From: Rhodospirillaceae bacterium
Lineage (GTDB): Bacteria; Pseudomonadota; Alphaproteobacteria; UBA8366
Length of the DNA: 64,000 nt
Assembly (NCBI GenBank): GCA_002716125.1
Contig: PAZH01000022.1
Location: 95,301-159,300 of the forward strand
Direction of reading: 5' to 3'
Below the pieces are notes generated by a model, which worked only from the letters and a program-made list of their open reading frames with translations, made no database searches and was not told the DNA's origin. This document shows positions 36,955 to 45,881 of the stretch, in pieces. The stretch's first letter is position 1. Each line of letters starts with the position of its first letter. Both the position numbers and the translations under genes were made by a program.

Positions 36955-37550
36955 GCGTGCGGACGTTGCGCCGTCTACGTAGGACTGCAGGTCTACTCTT
37001 TGTCATGACGGCAGTTTTGGCTGTTGGTGCTTGTGGCGGGCGGGGGCCTGCGCAAGGCGGTGGCCTCCTAAGCGGTGGGCTTTTCGGCGGTGGCAGCGAG
37101 TTGGGCGGCCTTGCTTGTCCCCGTGTCGCCATTCTTGAAGCGCCGAGCGAACTGACACGTTTCACGGAAGGTGTCAGTCGCGATATTTCGGATATTCTGT
37201 TCCAGTCAAAACTCGAGATAAACAAAGTTACCTGTGAAGTTGAAGAGAAGGCCGTTTATGTCACGGCTGACGCTCGTCTGAGCGTTGCGCGCGGTCCTGC
37301 GAACATAGATGGCAAGGCGCCATTTACTTTTTTCGTTGCCGTGTTGAACGGAAAACGTGAAATCATCCTTCGGCAAGGGTTTCCGGTGATTGTCGAATTC
37401 AAGGCGGGTGAGCCCAGAATTGATTTCGAAGACTCCGTGACGTTGGAAATCATTAAAGAGCCGGAAGTTGATGCTGCCACCTATACTGTCTATGCCGGCT
37501 TCGAAATGACTCCGGAAGAACTGCAATTCAACCGTCTCCGCCAGCGGTAG
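36951..37550 (+). CDS. Putative lipoprotein of unknown function
   Basis: A 199-residue protein. The N-terminus is basic, then hydrophobic (RTAGLLFVMTAVLAVGAC), with a lipobox-like VGAC at residues 25-28 followed by a long Gly-rich stretch (GGRGPAQGGGLLSGGLFGGG). The rest alternates like beta strands and has one CPRVAILEAPSELTRF segment. I do not recognise a family with known function. The GTG start overlaps the CDGSH gene stop, implying coupling. Confidence 0.7.
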   Translation: MSVRTLRRLRRTAGLLFVMTAVLAVGACGGRGPAQGGGLLSGGLFGGGSELGGLACPRVAILEAPSELTRFTEGVSRDISDILFQSKLEINKVTCEVEEKAVYVTADARLSVARGPANIDGKAPFTFFVAVLNGKREIILRQGFPVIVEFKAGEPRIDFEDSVTLEIIKEPEVDAATYTVYAGFEMTPEELQFNRLRQR

Positions 37551-37570
37551 CCGGCGAACGCGCGCTTTAG

Positions 37571-37600
37571 TTGACAATTCAGTTCACGAGAGTAGCCTAA
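37571..37600 (+). promoter_or_regulatory. Promoter of the glycine cleavage operon
   Basis: A consensus -35 TTGACA at 37571-37576 is followed after about 16-17 bases by TAGCCTAA around 37593-37600 as a weak -10. Transcription from here would start about 35 bases before the glycine riboswitch and run into gcvT. The -35 is strong and the -10 is poor. Confidence 0.5.
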
Positions 37601-37639
37601 ATAACGGTGGCGCAGGTTTGCCGCCAAAACGCCCGACGA

Positions 37640-37826
37640 CCCTTGTGGGAGAGACCCGTGTTGAACACGGGAGCCGAAGGAGCAACCGCCCCGGAATCTC
37701 TCAGGCGAAAGGACCGTAAGGGGAGGGCACTCTGGAAAGAAGCGACGGTGTGTGCCGTTCGCTCACCGAAGGTTTAAGCCGGTTATACCGGTGAAACTCT
37801 CAGGTTCCACGACAGAGCGGGGAGGA
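37640..37826 (+). promoter_or_regulatory. Tandem glycine riboswitch upstream of gcvT
   Basis: The leader shows two successive gcvT-type aptamers. The first includes GTGGGAGAGACC, GGGAGCCGAAGGAGCAACC and CTCTCAGGCGAAAGGACCG (about 37645-37716). The second runs from CTCTGGAAAGAAGC through CACCGAAGG and ends with AAACTCTCAGGTTCCACGACAGAG (about 37729-37817). GGAGAG and CTCTCAGG pair to close each glycine-binding core. The GGGGAGGAGAG after the second aptamer may join the expression platform near the gcvT ribosome site at 37864. Such riboswitches usually turn gcv genes on when glycine is abundant. Confidence 0.93.
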
Positions 37827-37873
37827 GAGTCCTGGAGACAGGGCTGTCCTCAATTCGATCTGTTGGAGGAACC

Positions 37874-39007
37874 ATGGCCCAACCATCGACGGACTCTGAA
37901 GCGGGAACCGACTCCAAACGGACCCCGCTATTCGATTTGCACCGGGAGTTCGGCGGCAAAATGGTGCCGTTCGCTGGATACGAAATGCCTGTCCAGTATT
38001 CTGAGGGAATACTGAAGGAGCATCAGCATACGCGTGCCAACGCCGGCTTGTTCGATGTATCGCATATGGGGCAGGTCGAACTCCTGGGTGAAGGCGCCGC
38101 GGTGCACCTTGAGGCTCTGGTGCCGGGAGATATTTGCGGCCTTGCGGAAAACGCGACACGCTACACCCAGTTTACCAACGATGGCGGCGGCATTCTCGAT
38201 GACCTTATGGTCACAAATGCCGGGGACCGCTTGCTGCTCGTCGTCAATGCGGCATGCAGAGCGGCGGATATTCAACACCTTCGAGACGGTTTGCCGGATA
38301 GCATCGAGGTCCACGAATTGCCGGATCGCGCCTTACTGGCGCTACAAGGGCCAAAGGCGGCAAACATTCTGAGCGATCTGGGTGAAGCCGCGCTTTCTTC
38401 AATGCCCTTCATGTCGGTCGCCGAATGCGAGATATTCGGTGTCGCGTGTCGTGTATGGCGGTCAGGCTATACCGGCGAAGACGGGTATGAGATTTCATGC
38501 GCCGCCGCCGCCGCCGACGGATTGGCGCGCACGTTGCTCGCGCACGCCGATGTCGGTCCGATCGGCCTGGGCGCTCGCGACTCCTTGCGATTGGAAGCCG
38601 GACTTTGCCTGTACGGACACGATATCGATACAACAACGACGCCTATTGAGGCCGGCCTCCTTTGGTCAATCGGCAAACGCCGTCGTGAGGAAGGCGGCTT
38701 TCCCGGTGCCGATGTCGTTCAGAAACAAATCGCCGATGGTCCGCCGCGCCGGCGGGTCGGATTGAGGCCGGCTGGGCGCGCGCCGATTCGGGAACAAACA
38801 AAGATCTTTGATGTCGACGGCGCGGAAATTGGTGTGGTCACCAGCGGTGGATTCGGGCCGAGCGTCGGATCGCCGGTCGCGATGGGATATGTCGAGACAC
38901 GATGTGCGAAGACGGGCACGCAAGTGGAGGCGGAGGTGAGAGGCAAGCGTCTCGAGGCTGAAGTCTGCAAATTGCCATTCGTCCAACAGAATTATTATCG
39001 AGGTTAG
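37874..39007 (+). CDS. gcvT: Aminomethyltransferase, glycine cleavage T protein
   Basis: A 377-residue T protein that moves the aminomethyl carbon from lipoyl-H protein to tetrahydrofolate. Typical segments are [14 protein letters not shown] near residue 34, [32 protein letters not shown], and [30 protein letters not shown] is the folate-site region. A GGAGGAACC ribosome site precedes the ATG. It is the first gene behind the riboswitch, with gcvH 17 bases downstream. Confidence 0.96.
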   Translation: MAQPSTDSEAGTDSKRTPLFDLHREFGGKMVPFAGYEMPVQYSEGILKEHQHTRANAGLFDVSHMGQVELLGEGAAVHLEALVPGDICGLAENATRYTQFTNDGGGILDDLMVTNAGDRLLLVVNAACRAADIQHLRDGLPDSIEVHELPDRALLALQGPKAANILSDLGEAALSSMPFMSVAECEIFGVACRVWRSGYTGEDGYEISCAAAAADGLARTLLAHADVGPIGLGARDSLRLEAGLCLYGHDIDTTTTPIEAGLLWSIGKRRREEGGFPGADVVQKQIADGPPRRRVGLRPAGRAPIREQTKIFDVDGAEIGVVTSGGFGPSVGSPVAMGYVETRCAKTGTQVEAEVRGKRLEAEVCKLPFVQQNYYRG

Positions 39008-39024
39008 ATAGGGGGAGAAGTCCG

Positions 39025-39393
39025 ATGAGCGAAGTCAAATACACCGAAGACCATGAATGGATTCGTATCGACGGTGAGGTCGGTACAGTCGGCATTACGA
39101 ATTTCGCACAGGAGCAACTCGGCGATATCGTCTTTGTCGAGTTGCCGGAAACGGGTGCGAGTGTCGGCAAAGGGGATCAGGTGGCGGTTGTTGAGTCCGT
39201 AAAGGCGGCCTCCGAGCTCTACGCGCCTGTTGGCGGGGATGTTGTCGAGGCGAACGGCGGCCTTGAAGACGCGCCCGATACCGTCAATGCGGATGCCGAG
39301 GGCGGCGGATGGTTCTTCAAAATTAAGATCACTGATGCATCCGAATTGGACAGCCTTATGGATGAAGAGGCTTACAAAGCCTTTATCGCCTAA
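39025..39393 (+). CDS. gcvH: Glycine cleavage H protein
   Basis: A 122-residue lipoyl carrier protein. The start [21 protein letters not shown] is diagnostic, and the lipoylated Lys is in [15 protein letters not shown] near residue 60. The chain carries the aminomethyl intermediate between P, T and L proteins. A strong ribosome site GGGGGAGAAG is present. Length is normal. Confidence 0.96.
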   Translation: MSEVKYTEDHEWIRIDGEVGTVGITNFAQEQLGDIVFVELPETGASVGKGDQVAVVESVKAASELYAPVGGDVVEANGGLEDAPDTVNADAEGGGWFFKIKITDASELDSLMDEEAYKAFIA

Positions 39394-39428
39394 CTCTTCG
39401 AACTTGAAGCTGCTGGAGGTTTCGAACG

Positions 39429-42311
39429 ATGTCCTCAATTGACCGGCCGATCCGTGATTTGGCGCAAACCGACGATTTTGTCAGCCGCCATATCGGTCCG
39501 CGCAATACAGAACTGAGCGAGATGCTGTCTGCAATCGGCCTCTCTTCGATGGATGCGTTGATTGAGAAAGCCGTTCCGGCGGCGATCTTTGATGGATCTC
39601 CAATTGACCTTCCGGAAAGTCGAACGGAAGCGGATGTTCTCGCGGAGCTTCGGCAGCTGGCGAACGCCAATAAACCGATGAAGTCGCTCATCGGTATGGG
39701 ATATTACGACTGCATCACCCCGCCTGTCGTTTTGCGGAATGTCCTCGAGAATCCCGGTTGGTACACGGCCTATACCCCGTACCAACCGGAAATTTCGCAA
39801 GGTCGTCTGGAGGCGCTTTTGAACTTCCAAACGATGGTGGCGGATCTCACGGGGATGGAGATCGCCAATGCCTCGCTGTTGGATGAGGGGACGGCGGCGG
39901 CGGAAGCGATGACGATGTGCCGACGTGTCGGCAAGTCGAAGAGCGATAAGTTTTTCGTCGCAGCCGATTGTCATCCCCAAACGATTGCCGTTCTGAAGAC
40001 ACGCGCGGAGCCATTGGGCATTGAACTCGTGATCGGCGACCCGTTTTCGGACCTCGATACGGCGGACGTTTATGCTGCCCTTCTGCAATACCCCGCGACG
40101 GATGGTTCTATTCAGGATTACCGGCAAATCTCGTCGTCTTTGAAAGAGGCCGGCGCGATGCTCGTGGTTGCAACGGATCTCCTCGCATTGACCCTTTTGA
40201 CACCGCCCGGTGAGTGGGGGGCGGACATCGCTGTCGGCAGTGCCCAGCGTTTTGGTGTGCCGTTGGGCTTCGGCGGACCGCACGCGGCGTTTTTCGCGAC
40301 GTCGGATGCACATAAACGTGCGATGCCGGGTCGTCTGGTCGGCGTTTCCGTCGATACGCGCGGCCGACCAGCGCTCAGGCTGGCGTTGCAGACTCGAGAG
40401 CAACATATTCGCCGCGAGAAAGCGACCAGCAACATCTGTACGGCGCAGGTCTTATTGGCGGTAATGGCTGGCTGTTATGCGGTTTATCACGGTCCGGAGC
40501 GCCTGCGGACTATAGCGGAAAGGGTGCATCGATCGACCGCCATATTCGCCGCGGGCCTCGGACGGCTGGGGCTCACGGTTCAAACCGAAGGCTTTTTCGA
40601 CACGTTGGTCGTCGAAGTTGATGACGCGGAGGCCGTGCATGCCCGGGCCCGGGCGGCCGGATTTAACCTCCGCGCGGTCGATAGCGGCCATGTGGGCCTG
40701 TCGCTCGATGAGAAGACATCGCTTGAAGACGTCGAAGCCCTGTGGCGTGTCTTTGCGAATGGCACTGTGCCGTTTGATGTGGCCGAACTCGACGGCAGCA
40801 CGCCGGATGCCATACCGGCGTTTGGCCGCCGGCAAACGGTTTATCTCGATCATCCGATCTTCTCGCAGCATCACTCGGAAACAGAGATGCTGCGTTATTT
40901 ACGGCGTCTTCAACACAAGGACATTGCATTGGATCGCTCGATGATCGCGCTTGGGTCCTGCACGATGAAACTCAACGCTACGGCGGAGATGATTCCTGTG
41001 ACGTGGCCCGAGTTTGCAAATGTGCATCCGTTCGCACCGTTGGATCAAGCCGAGGGCTTGGTGCAATTGGCGGAGGGATTGGAGGCCATGCTGTGCCGGA
41101 TTACCGGGTTCGACGCGGTATCGTTGCAGCCGAATGCCGGGTCGCAAGGCGAGTATGCGGGGCTATTAGCCATTCGCCGCTACCATGAAAGCCAGGGCGA
41201 TACGGGCCGGGATATTTGTCTGATACCGAGCTCGGCGCATGGCACCAATCCGGCCAGCGCGGTGATGGCGGGCATGCGTGTCGTCGTTGTCGGCTGCGAT
41301 GAGAATGGGAATATAGACCTCGCCGATTTAGCTACGAAAGCGGAAGAGCATGCGAGCGCTCTCGCCGCCTTGATGGTGACGTATCCGTCAACGCACGGCG
41401 TCTTCGAAGAAGGTATTGTGGATATCTGCGACATCGTTCATGCGAACGGCGGACAAGTCTATATGGACGGCGCCAATCTAAATGCGCTCGTCGGTGTGGC
41501 GCGGCCCGGACAGTTCGGCCCGGACGTCGCCCATTTGAATTTGCATAAGACATTCTGTATTCCGCATGGCGGCGGCGGCCCCGGCGTCGGGCCGATCGGT
41601 GTCCGCGAACACCTGAAGCCGTATCTGCCGGGCCACGCCCATTTACCAGGCGACGGCGCGAAGAACGGACCGGTTGCTGCGGCACCCTGGGGCAGTGCTG
41701 GGATTCTTGCCATATCCTGGGCCTATATCGCGATGATGGGGCGGAACGGGCTGCGAAAAGCGACGGAGGTCGCCATCCTGAATGCGAACTACATGGCGGC
41801 GCGCCTCGAGCCCCATTTCCCGGTCCTCTACAAGGGGAGCGCCGGGTTGGTGGCACATGAATGCATTATCGATGTACGTCCGCTGAAGGACTCGGCTGGG
41901 GTCAGCGTCGAAGATATTGCGAAACGCCTTATGGATTCCGGTTTTCACGCGCCGACAATGTCCTGGCCGGTCGCCGGGACTTTGATGATCGAGCCGACCG
42001 AAAGTGAATCGAAAGCTGAGATTGACCGCTTTTGCGACGCGATGATTGCCATTCGCGCCGAGATTCGAAAGATCGAAGACGGATCGATCGATCCGGAAAA
42101 CAATCCACTGATGTTGGCGCCCCATACGCTCGATGACATCATTGGGGACTGGGACCGTCCGTATACTCGCGAGGAGGCTGGCTATCCGGTGGCAAGCCTC
42201 CGAGAGGATAAGTACTGGTCGCCGGTCAACCGTATCGACCAAGTATTCGGCGACCGGCATTTGGTCTGTTCCTGCCCGCCGCTTGAGGCCTATCAGGATG
42301 CCGCCGAATAG
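39429..42311 (+). CDS. gcvP: Glycine dehydrogenase (decarboxylating), P protein
   Basis: A 960-residue single-chain P protein of the fused type, not split into P1 and P2 subunits. The N-terminal half starts [19 protein letters not shown]. The C-terminal half carries [34 protein letters not shown] and the PLP lysine in [21 protein letters not shown] near residue 700. It decarboxylates glycine and loads H protein. The L protein (lipoamide dehydrogenase) is not in the window. Its end is convergent with the gene at 42316, four bases away. Confidence 0.96.
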   Translation: MSSIDRPIRDLAQTDDFVSRHIGPRNTELSEMLSAIGLSSMDALIEKAVPAAIFDGSPIDLPESRTEADVLAELRQLANANKPMKSLIGMGYYDCITPPVVLRNVLENPGWYTAYTPYQPEISQGRLEALLNFQTMVADLTGMEIANASLLDEGTAAAEAMTMCRRVGKSKSDKFFVAADCHPQTIAVLKTRAEPLGIELVIGDPFSDLDTADVYAALLQYPATDGSIQDYRQISSSLKEAGAMLVVATDLLALTLLTPPGEWGADIAVGSAQRFGVPLGFGGPHAAFFATSDAHKRAMPGRLVGVSVDTRGRPALRLALQTREQHIRREKATSNICTAQVLLAVMAGCYAVYHGPERLRTIAERVHRSTAIFAAGLGRLGLTVQTEGFFDTLVVEVDDAEAVHARARAAGFNLRAVDSGHVGLSLDEKTSLEDVEALWRVFANGTVPFDVAELDGSTPDAIPAFGRRQTVYLDHPIFSQHHSETEMLRYLRRLQHKDIALDRSMIALGSCTMKLNATAEMIPVTWPEFANVHPFAPLDQAEGLVQLAEGLEAMLCRITGFDAVSLQPNAGSQGEYAGLLAIRRYHESQGDTGRDICLIPSSAHGTNPASAVMAGMRVVVVGCDENGNIDLADLATKAEEHASALAALMVTYPSTHGVFEEGIVDICDIVHANGGQVYMDGANLNALVGVARPGQFGPDVAHLNLHKTFCIPHGGGGPGVGPIGVREHLKPYLPGHAHLPGDGAKNGPVAAAPWGSAGILAISWAYIAMMGRNGLRKATEVAILNANYMAARLEPHFPVLYKGSAGLVAHECIIDVRPLKDSAGVSVEDIAKRLMDSGFHAPTMSWPVAGTLMIEPTESESKAEIDRFCDAMIAIRAEIRKIEDGSIDPENNPLMLAPHTLDDIIGDWDRPYTREEAGYPVASLREDKYWSPVNRIDQVFGDRHLVCSCPPLEAYQDAAE

Positions 42312-42315
42312 CAGA

Positions 42316-43203
42316 TCAGAAGATATTTTCTTCGTCGCTGACCAAGTTGGTCAATGCGGACATATTGCTCCGTAAGGCTCGCCGATTGATCAACTTCGCC
42401 TGCGCCATGTTTGGAAAATCGGTGAAGTTGATGATATTCCGGCCGATCAATAGGTCGATGAGATCCTCCGTGATACGGGCCATTTCCATATCCGAGGCGT
42501 CAAGCTGACGGAGTGCGGCACCGTCTTTGTCGTCCTCACCGCTGCTGGGCATTGCAGCGTCCGACGCCTCTGGCGGTGCTGCGGATGCGACCGGTTTTTG
42601 TTCCTGTTTAGGTGGTTCGGGTGCAGGTGTGGCTTGTACTGGGGCGGGTTGGGATTGAGGTTGAGGTGGCGGTGTCGCGGTTTGACCGGGCATGTCGCCC
42701 GCCTCAAAGACCCGCGCATCGGGAAGCTCTTCCATCGCCCTTTCAGATGCCTCAATCGTCGCCTCTGGTTCCGGTGCATCAAAGGGGTCATCGAACAAGT
42801 CCGGCTCGACGATTTCCTCGGCCATATCTTCCGGCAGGGAAAAGTCTGTCTGAACTTGCTCACCCTCACCGGCTTCGTTTACGTCATCCGCAACCGGCTC
42901 GACGAAAGTGTTCTCTTCGCTCTCATATGAGGCATCGTCATAAATCGCTTCTTCCTCGTACGGGGGCGCGTATTCCTGTGTATCAACCGGGAAATCGGCA
43001 TCAGGTTCCGGCGACGGCGTCAGGTATTCGACCGGTTCCGGCGGAGCGGGTGGTGTGGCGTCCGCAACCGATTGTGTTGGTGCTAAACCGAGGAACTTCA
43101 GCGGCTCGGGGTCATTGTTACGCACGCGTTCTTTCGCGTCCCGGCTGGGACGGTCGAAGACGGCGGAGATACGTCCGGCGGCGGTGCGTTTTACATAAGG
43201 CAT
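42316..43203 (-). CDS. Conserved alphaproteobacterial protein with long acidic insert
   Basis: The 295-residue protein has conserved-looking ends and a low-complexity centre. The start MPYVKRTAAGRISAVFD and the end ARITEDLIDLLIGRNIINFTD plus AQAKLINRRALRSNMS match a widespread small hypothetical family in which these ends are usually joined by a short linker. Here residues about 43-230 are rich in Glu, Asp, Pro and Gln and look disordered. The function is unknown; some databases label relatives as tryptophan synthase-like, without evidence. It lies upstream of nothing co-directional and is convergent with gcvP. Confidence 0.75.
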   Translation of the reverse strand: MPYVKRTAAGRISAVFDRPSRDAKERVRNNDPEPLKFLGLAPTQSVADATPPAPPEPVEYLTPSPEPDADFPVDTQEYAPPYEEEAIYDDASYESEENTFVEPVADDVNEAGEGEQVQTDFSLPEDMAEEIVEPDLFDDPFDAPEPEATIEASERAMEELPDARVFEAGDMPGQTATPPPQPQSQPAPVQATPAPEPPKQEQKPVASAAPPEASDAAMPSSGEDDKDGAALRQLDASDMEMARITEDLIDLLIGRNIINFTDFPNMAQAKLINRRALRSNMSALTNLVSDEENIF

Positions 43204-43286
43204 CGTATTGCTGACCCGGCGTCAAATCGCATGAACGCATGGAGTCTATGGCGACTTGGCGCGGCTGACAACGCGCGTCAGGCGGC

Positions 43287-43315
43287 AAAAGAAAAGCCCC
43301 GCAACTTGCGGGGCT
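43287..43315 (-). terminator. Rho-independent terminator of the F0 ATP synthase operon
   Basis: On the minus strand, AGCCCCGCAAGTTGCGGGGCT (43315-43295) forms a nine-base-pair or longer GC-rich stem. It is followed directly by TTTTCTTTT (to 43287). It lies 29 bases after the atpF stop and ends the operon. Confidence 0.88.
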
Positions 43316-43343
43316 CTGACTGTTCAACGCGAAATGCGCGAAC

Positions 43344-43826
43344 TTATTGCAGTTTCTGTGGGATTTCCGAAATCGATTTATCGATGAGCCGGCTGCCCTC
43401 GTCGCCCGCGAGTTTATCCGCCAGAAGTTTCTCGGAAGCGGCCATAGCCAAGTCGACGGCCATCGATTTGACTTCTTGAATGGCGGCAGCTTCGGCTTGA
43501 GCAATCTTCTCACGCGCCTGCTCTTCTTGCCGACGAACCATTTCCTTCATCGCTTCATCAGCCTCGGCGCGATGACGTTCGGCTTCTTCCTTGGCGCGCG
43601 CGACGATATTCTCGGCGTCTTGCAAGGCTTGCCGTTGTTGGCGTTGATAGTTTGCCAACAAGCTTTGCGCTTCTTCACGCAGTTTCTCGGCTTCTTCCAC
43701 CTCGCGGCGAATCTCTTCGATCTTCGCATCGAGGCCGCCCATCAAAGCACCTTTGATAGGTTTGAAGACCGCGATCACGAAGATGACGAAAGCAACTGCG
43801 ACCCAAAAGGTCGGATCCTGCAACAT
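43344..43826 (-). CDS. atpF: ATP synthase F0 subunit b
   Basis: A 160-residue b subunit. One N-terminal membrane helix (PTFWVAVAFVIFVIAVFKPI) is followed by a long charged coiled coil rich in Glu, Lys, Ala and Gln (EIRREVEEAEKLREEAQSLL onward). With b' it forms the peripheral stalk holding F1 to F0. The gene starts two bases after the b' stop and is the last of the operon before the terminator. Confidence 0.93.
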   Translation of the reverse strand: MLQDPTFWVAVAFVIFVIAVFKPIKGALMGGLDAKIEEIRREVEEAEKLREEAQSLLANYQRQQRQALQDAENIVARAKEEAERHRAEADEAMKEMVRRQEEQAREKIAQAEAAAIQEVKSMAVDLAMAASEKLLADKLAGDEGSRLIDKSISEIPQKLQ

Positions 43827-43828
43827 GA

Positions 43829-44320
43829 TCAGGCTCCTCCGCGCCAGGAAGCGTTGACGGCACTCTGCACGTCGGCATCGGCAACGCTTGCGCCGGTCAA
43901 ACGTTCGACCGCTGCACGTGTAACGTCGCCCGCAACCTCGGGGATCGTCTCACGAGCGGCCGATTGCTCTTCCGCGATGCGCTGCTCGGCGGCTTGCGTC
44001 TCTTCTGCAAGACGAGCGGCCGTCTCTTCCTGGAGTTTCGTTCGCGCTTCACCGATGGCCTGAGCCGTTTCGCGGTGAATGCCCTGGGCTTCCGCCGCCG
44101 CATCCGCGTGTGATTTCTCTAACGCGGCCAAAACGGTTTCGGCCTCCGTCCGCAGCGCTTCGGCTTTACCGAGGTCGTCCTCGATCCGCCGCTGCCGCGA
44201 CTCGCGGACATCCACGATACGCGGCAAAGCCACTTTCCACACAACGAGGTACAAGGCCACGAAGGTGATCAACAGCCATACGAGCTGCGGCGGATAGGTC
44301 GATATATCGAGCTGTGGCAT
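43829..44320 (-). CDS. atpF2: ATP synthase F0 subunit b'
   Basis: A 163-residue b-type subunit: MPQLDISTYPPQLVWLLITF, a single membrane helix with LYLVVWKVALPRI, then a helical coiled-coil domain (RIEDDLGKAEALRTEAETVL). A second b gene directly before atpF is typical of alphaproteobacteria and other photosynthetic-lineage F0 operons. It pairs with subunit b as a heterodimeric stalk. Confidence 0.93.
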   Translation of the reverse strand: MPQLDISTYPPQLVWLLITFVALYLVVWKVALPRIVDVRESRQRRIEDDLGKAEALRTEAETVLAALEKSHADAAAEAQGIHRETAQAIGEARTKLQEETAARLAEETQAAEQRIAEEQSAARETIPEVAGDVTRAAVERLTGASVADADVQSAVNASWRGGA

Positions 44321-44352
44321 ACGCCTACTCCCGGTCTACCGGGTTTTGCCCG

Positions 44353-44577
44353 TTAACCGAACAGGATCAGTAGCGCGATGACGAGCGCGAAGAGCGCGAT
44401 GGCTTCAACAAGCGCGAAACCAAGCATCGTCATCGTGAAGACCTCGCCACGCGCGGCCGGGTTGCGGCCGACAGCGATAATGAACGACGAGAAAACGCTG
44501 CCGATACCGATTCCGGAACCGATCATGCCGATAACGGCAAGACCCGCACCGATGAGCTTTGCAGCTTCTGCTTCCAT
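44353..44577 (-). CDS. atpE: ATP synthase F0 subunit c
   Basis: A 74-residue hairpin proteolipid. Helix one is glycine-rich ([20 protein letters not shown]), the polar loop is GRNPAARGE, and helix two has the proton-carrying carboxylate Glu58 in [19 protein letters not shown]. There is Glu rather than Asp, as usual for alphaproteobacteria. No sodium-specific ligand set is obvious, so proton coupling is expected. Confidence 0.96.
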   Translation of the reverse strand: MEAEAAKLIGAGLAVIGMIGSGIGIGSVFSSFIIAVGRNPAARGEVFTMTMLGFALVEAIALFALVIALLILFG

Positions 44578-44633
44578 TGTGTTGTCCTCTTCTTACAAAG
44601 TGTGTTGTTCGACAAAAGGGTTTGTGACGCGTC

Positions 44634-45374
44634 CTAGTGCAAGTGGATTGCGTCGTTGATGTAGAGGCAGGTCAAAATCGCAAAGACATAGGCCTGCAAG
44701 AAAGCGATAAGGATTTCCAATCCGGTCAGTGCCACGACAAGGGCCAAAGGCAGCACGCCGAAGATAATGCCGAGCGCCGGAATAAAGCCGGCAATGACCT
44801 TAATAAGCGTGTGACCGGCGAGCATGTTCGCGAAGAGCCGGACCGAAAGGCTGATTGGGCGCGAGAGATAGGAAATGATCTCAATCGGCACCAGCAACGG
44901 CAGCATCACCACCGGTGTTCCCGGCGGTGCGAAGAACGAGAAGAAATGCATGCCGTGCTTTACAAACCCGAGGATCGTCACAAAGATAAAGATGACAATC
45001 GCCATCGCGAAGGTCACGACGATATGGCTAGTGAACGTAAAGCTATACGGCACCATGCCGAGCAAGTTACCCAGCAGCACGAACATGAAGAGCGTGAAGA
45101 CGATCGGGAAGTATTTCCGACCTTCATTACCCACCGTGTCCCGCAGCAGCCCGGCGATAAACTCGTAAGACAGTTCGACCGCGACTTGCCAGCGGCCCGG
45201 TACGATGGCGCTACGGCGCATGCCCAGGACCAGGAATAATGTCGCGACCACAACGGTGATCGTCATAAAGAGCGATGAATTGGAGAACGATACGTCAACG
45301 CCGCCGATTTCCGCCGGGACGATCGGTTTCCAAACAAACTGCTCAAGAGGGCTCTGTCCGCCTTCTGCCGCCAT
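44634..45374 (-). CDS. atpB: ATP synthase F0 subunit a
   Basis: A 246-residue membrane subunit that forms the proton half-channels. The essential Arg lies in LSRPISLSVRLFANMLAGHTL near residue 175. The last helix ends LEILIAFLQAYVFAILTCLYI with the conserved Gln. Helices in between include FTLFMFVLLGNLLGMVPYSF. It starts nine bases after atpI. Typical length for alphaproteobacteria. Confidence 0.96.
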   Translation of the reverse strand: MAAEGGQSPLEQFVWKPIVPAEIGGVDVSFSNSSLFMTITVVVATLFLVLGMRRSAIVPGRWQVAVELSYEFIAGLLRDTVGNEGRKYFPIVFTLFMFVLLGNLLGMVPYSFTFTSHIVVTFAMAIVIFIFVTILGFVKHGMHFFSFFAPPGTPVVMLPLLVPIEIISYLSRPISLSVRLFANMLAGHTLIKVIAGFIPALGIIFGVLPLALVVALTGLEILIAFLQAYVFAILTCLYINDAIHLH

Positions 45375-45383
45375 GATGTATCC

Positions 45384-45746
45384 CTACTCGCTCCCCGTGC
45401 GATCCGATTTCTTGTCCGCGTTCTTCGCGTCGTAACCGGCCGCGTAACCATATCCGCTCATCGTGCGGAAAATATTTAAAAACCCTGCCGCGCTTCCCAG
45501 AAGGAAAAACACGATCATTAACCAGGGCTTCGTTTCCAGCCAGTAATCAAGCAACAGCCCGATCCCAACCCCGACGCCGACGGCGGAGACGAACTCCATA
45601 CCAATCTTCAGCGCCATGCCGAGGCCGGCTCCGGCCCTGGTATCGCCTTCGGTTCCTTTCGTACCGGCCGCGGGACGTTGTCCACGGGCTGCCTTAAGCT
45701 TCGCGTCGAGCTCTTCGAGCGAGGAAGTTGGCGGCTCCTCAGACAT
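45384..45746 (-). CDS. atpI: AtpI-like F0F1 ATP synthase accessory protein
   Basis: A 120-residue protein with a charged N-terminus (EEPPTSSLEELDAKLKAARG) and two hydrophobic helices (MEFVSAVGVGVGIGLLLDYW and WLMIVFFLLGSAAGFLNIFR). This is the AtpI/Fo-associated family encoded first in F0 operons, thought to help assemble the c ring or transport Mg. It is the promoter-proximal gene, about 40 bases from the predicted start site. Confidence 0.9.
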   Translation of the reverse strand: MSEEPPTSSLEELDAKLKAARGQRPAAGTKGTEGDTRAGAGLGMALKIGMEFVSAVGVGVGIGLLLDYWLETKPWLMIVFFLLGSAAGFLNIFRTMSGYGYAAGYDAKNADKKSDRTGSE

Positions 45747-45793
45747 CCTTCAAAGTGACCGATATGACGCCGAAAAGCGCCGAAAGCGGGCGC

Positions 45794-45822
45794 ACCATAA
45801 AGGCCGTGTTTGGCCAAGTCAA
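45794..45822 (-). promoter_or_regulatory. Promoter of the F0 ATP synthase operon
   Basis: On the minus strand, TTGACT (45822-45817) is separated by 17 bases from TATGGT (45799-45794). This is a good housekeeping promoter with start near 45787, about 40 bases before the atpI ATG. The spacer begins with the small palindrome TTGGCCAA. Together with the terminator at 43287 it bounds a five-gene transcript. Confidence 0.72.
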
Positions 45823-45881
45823 GTTGCGGCATTGCGCCGCAGCATCGCCCGATTTCCGCGATTTTTCGTGCTTGGAGGCGG

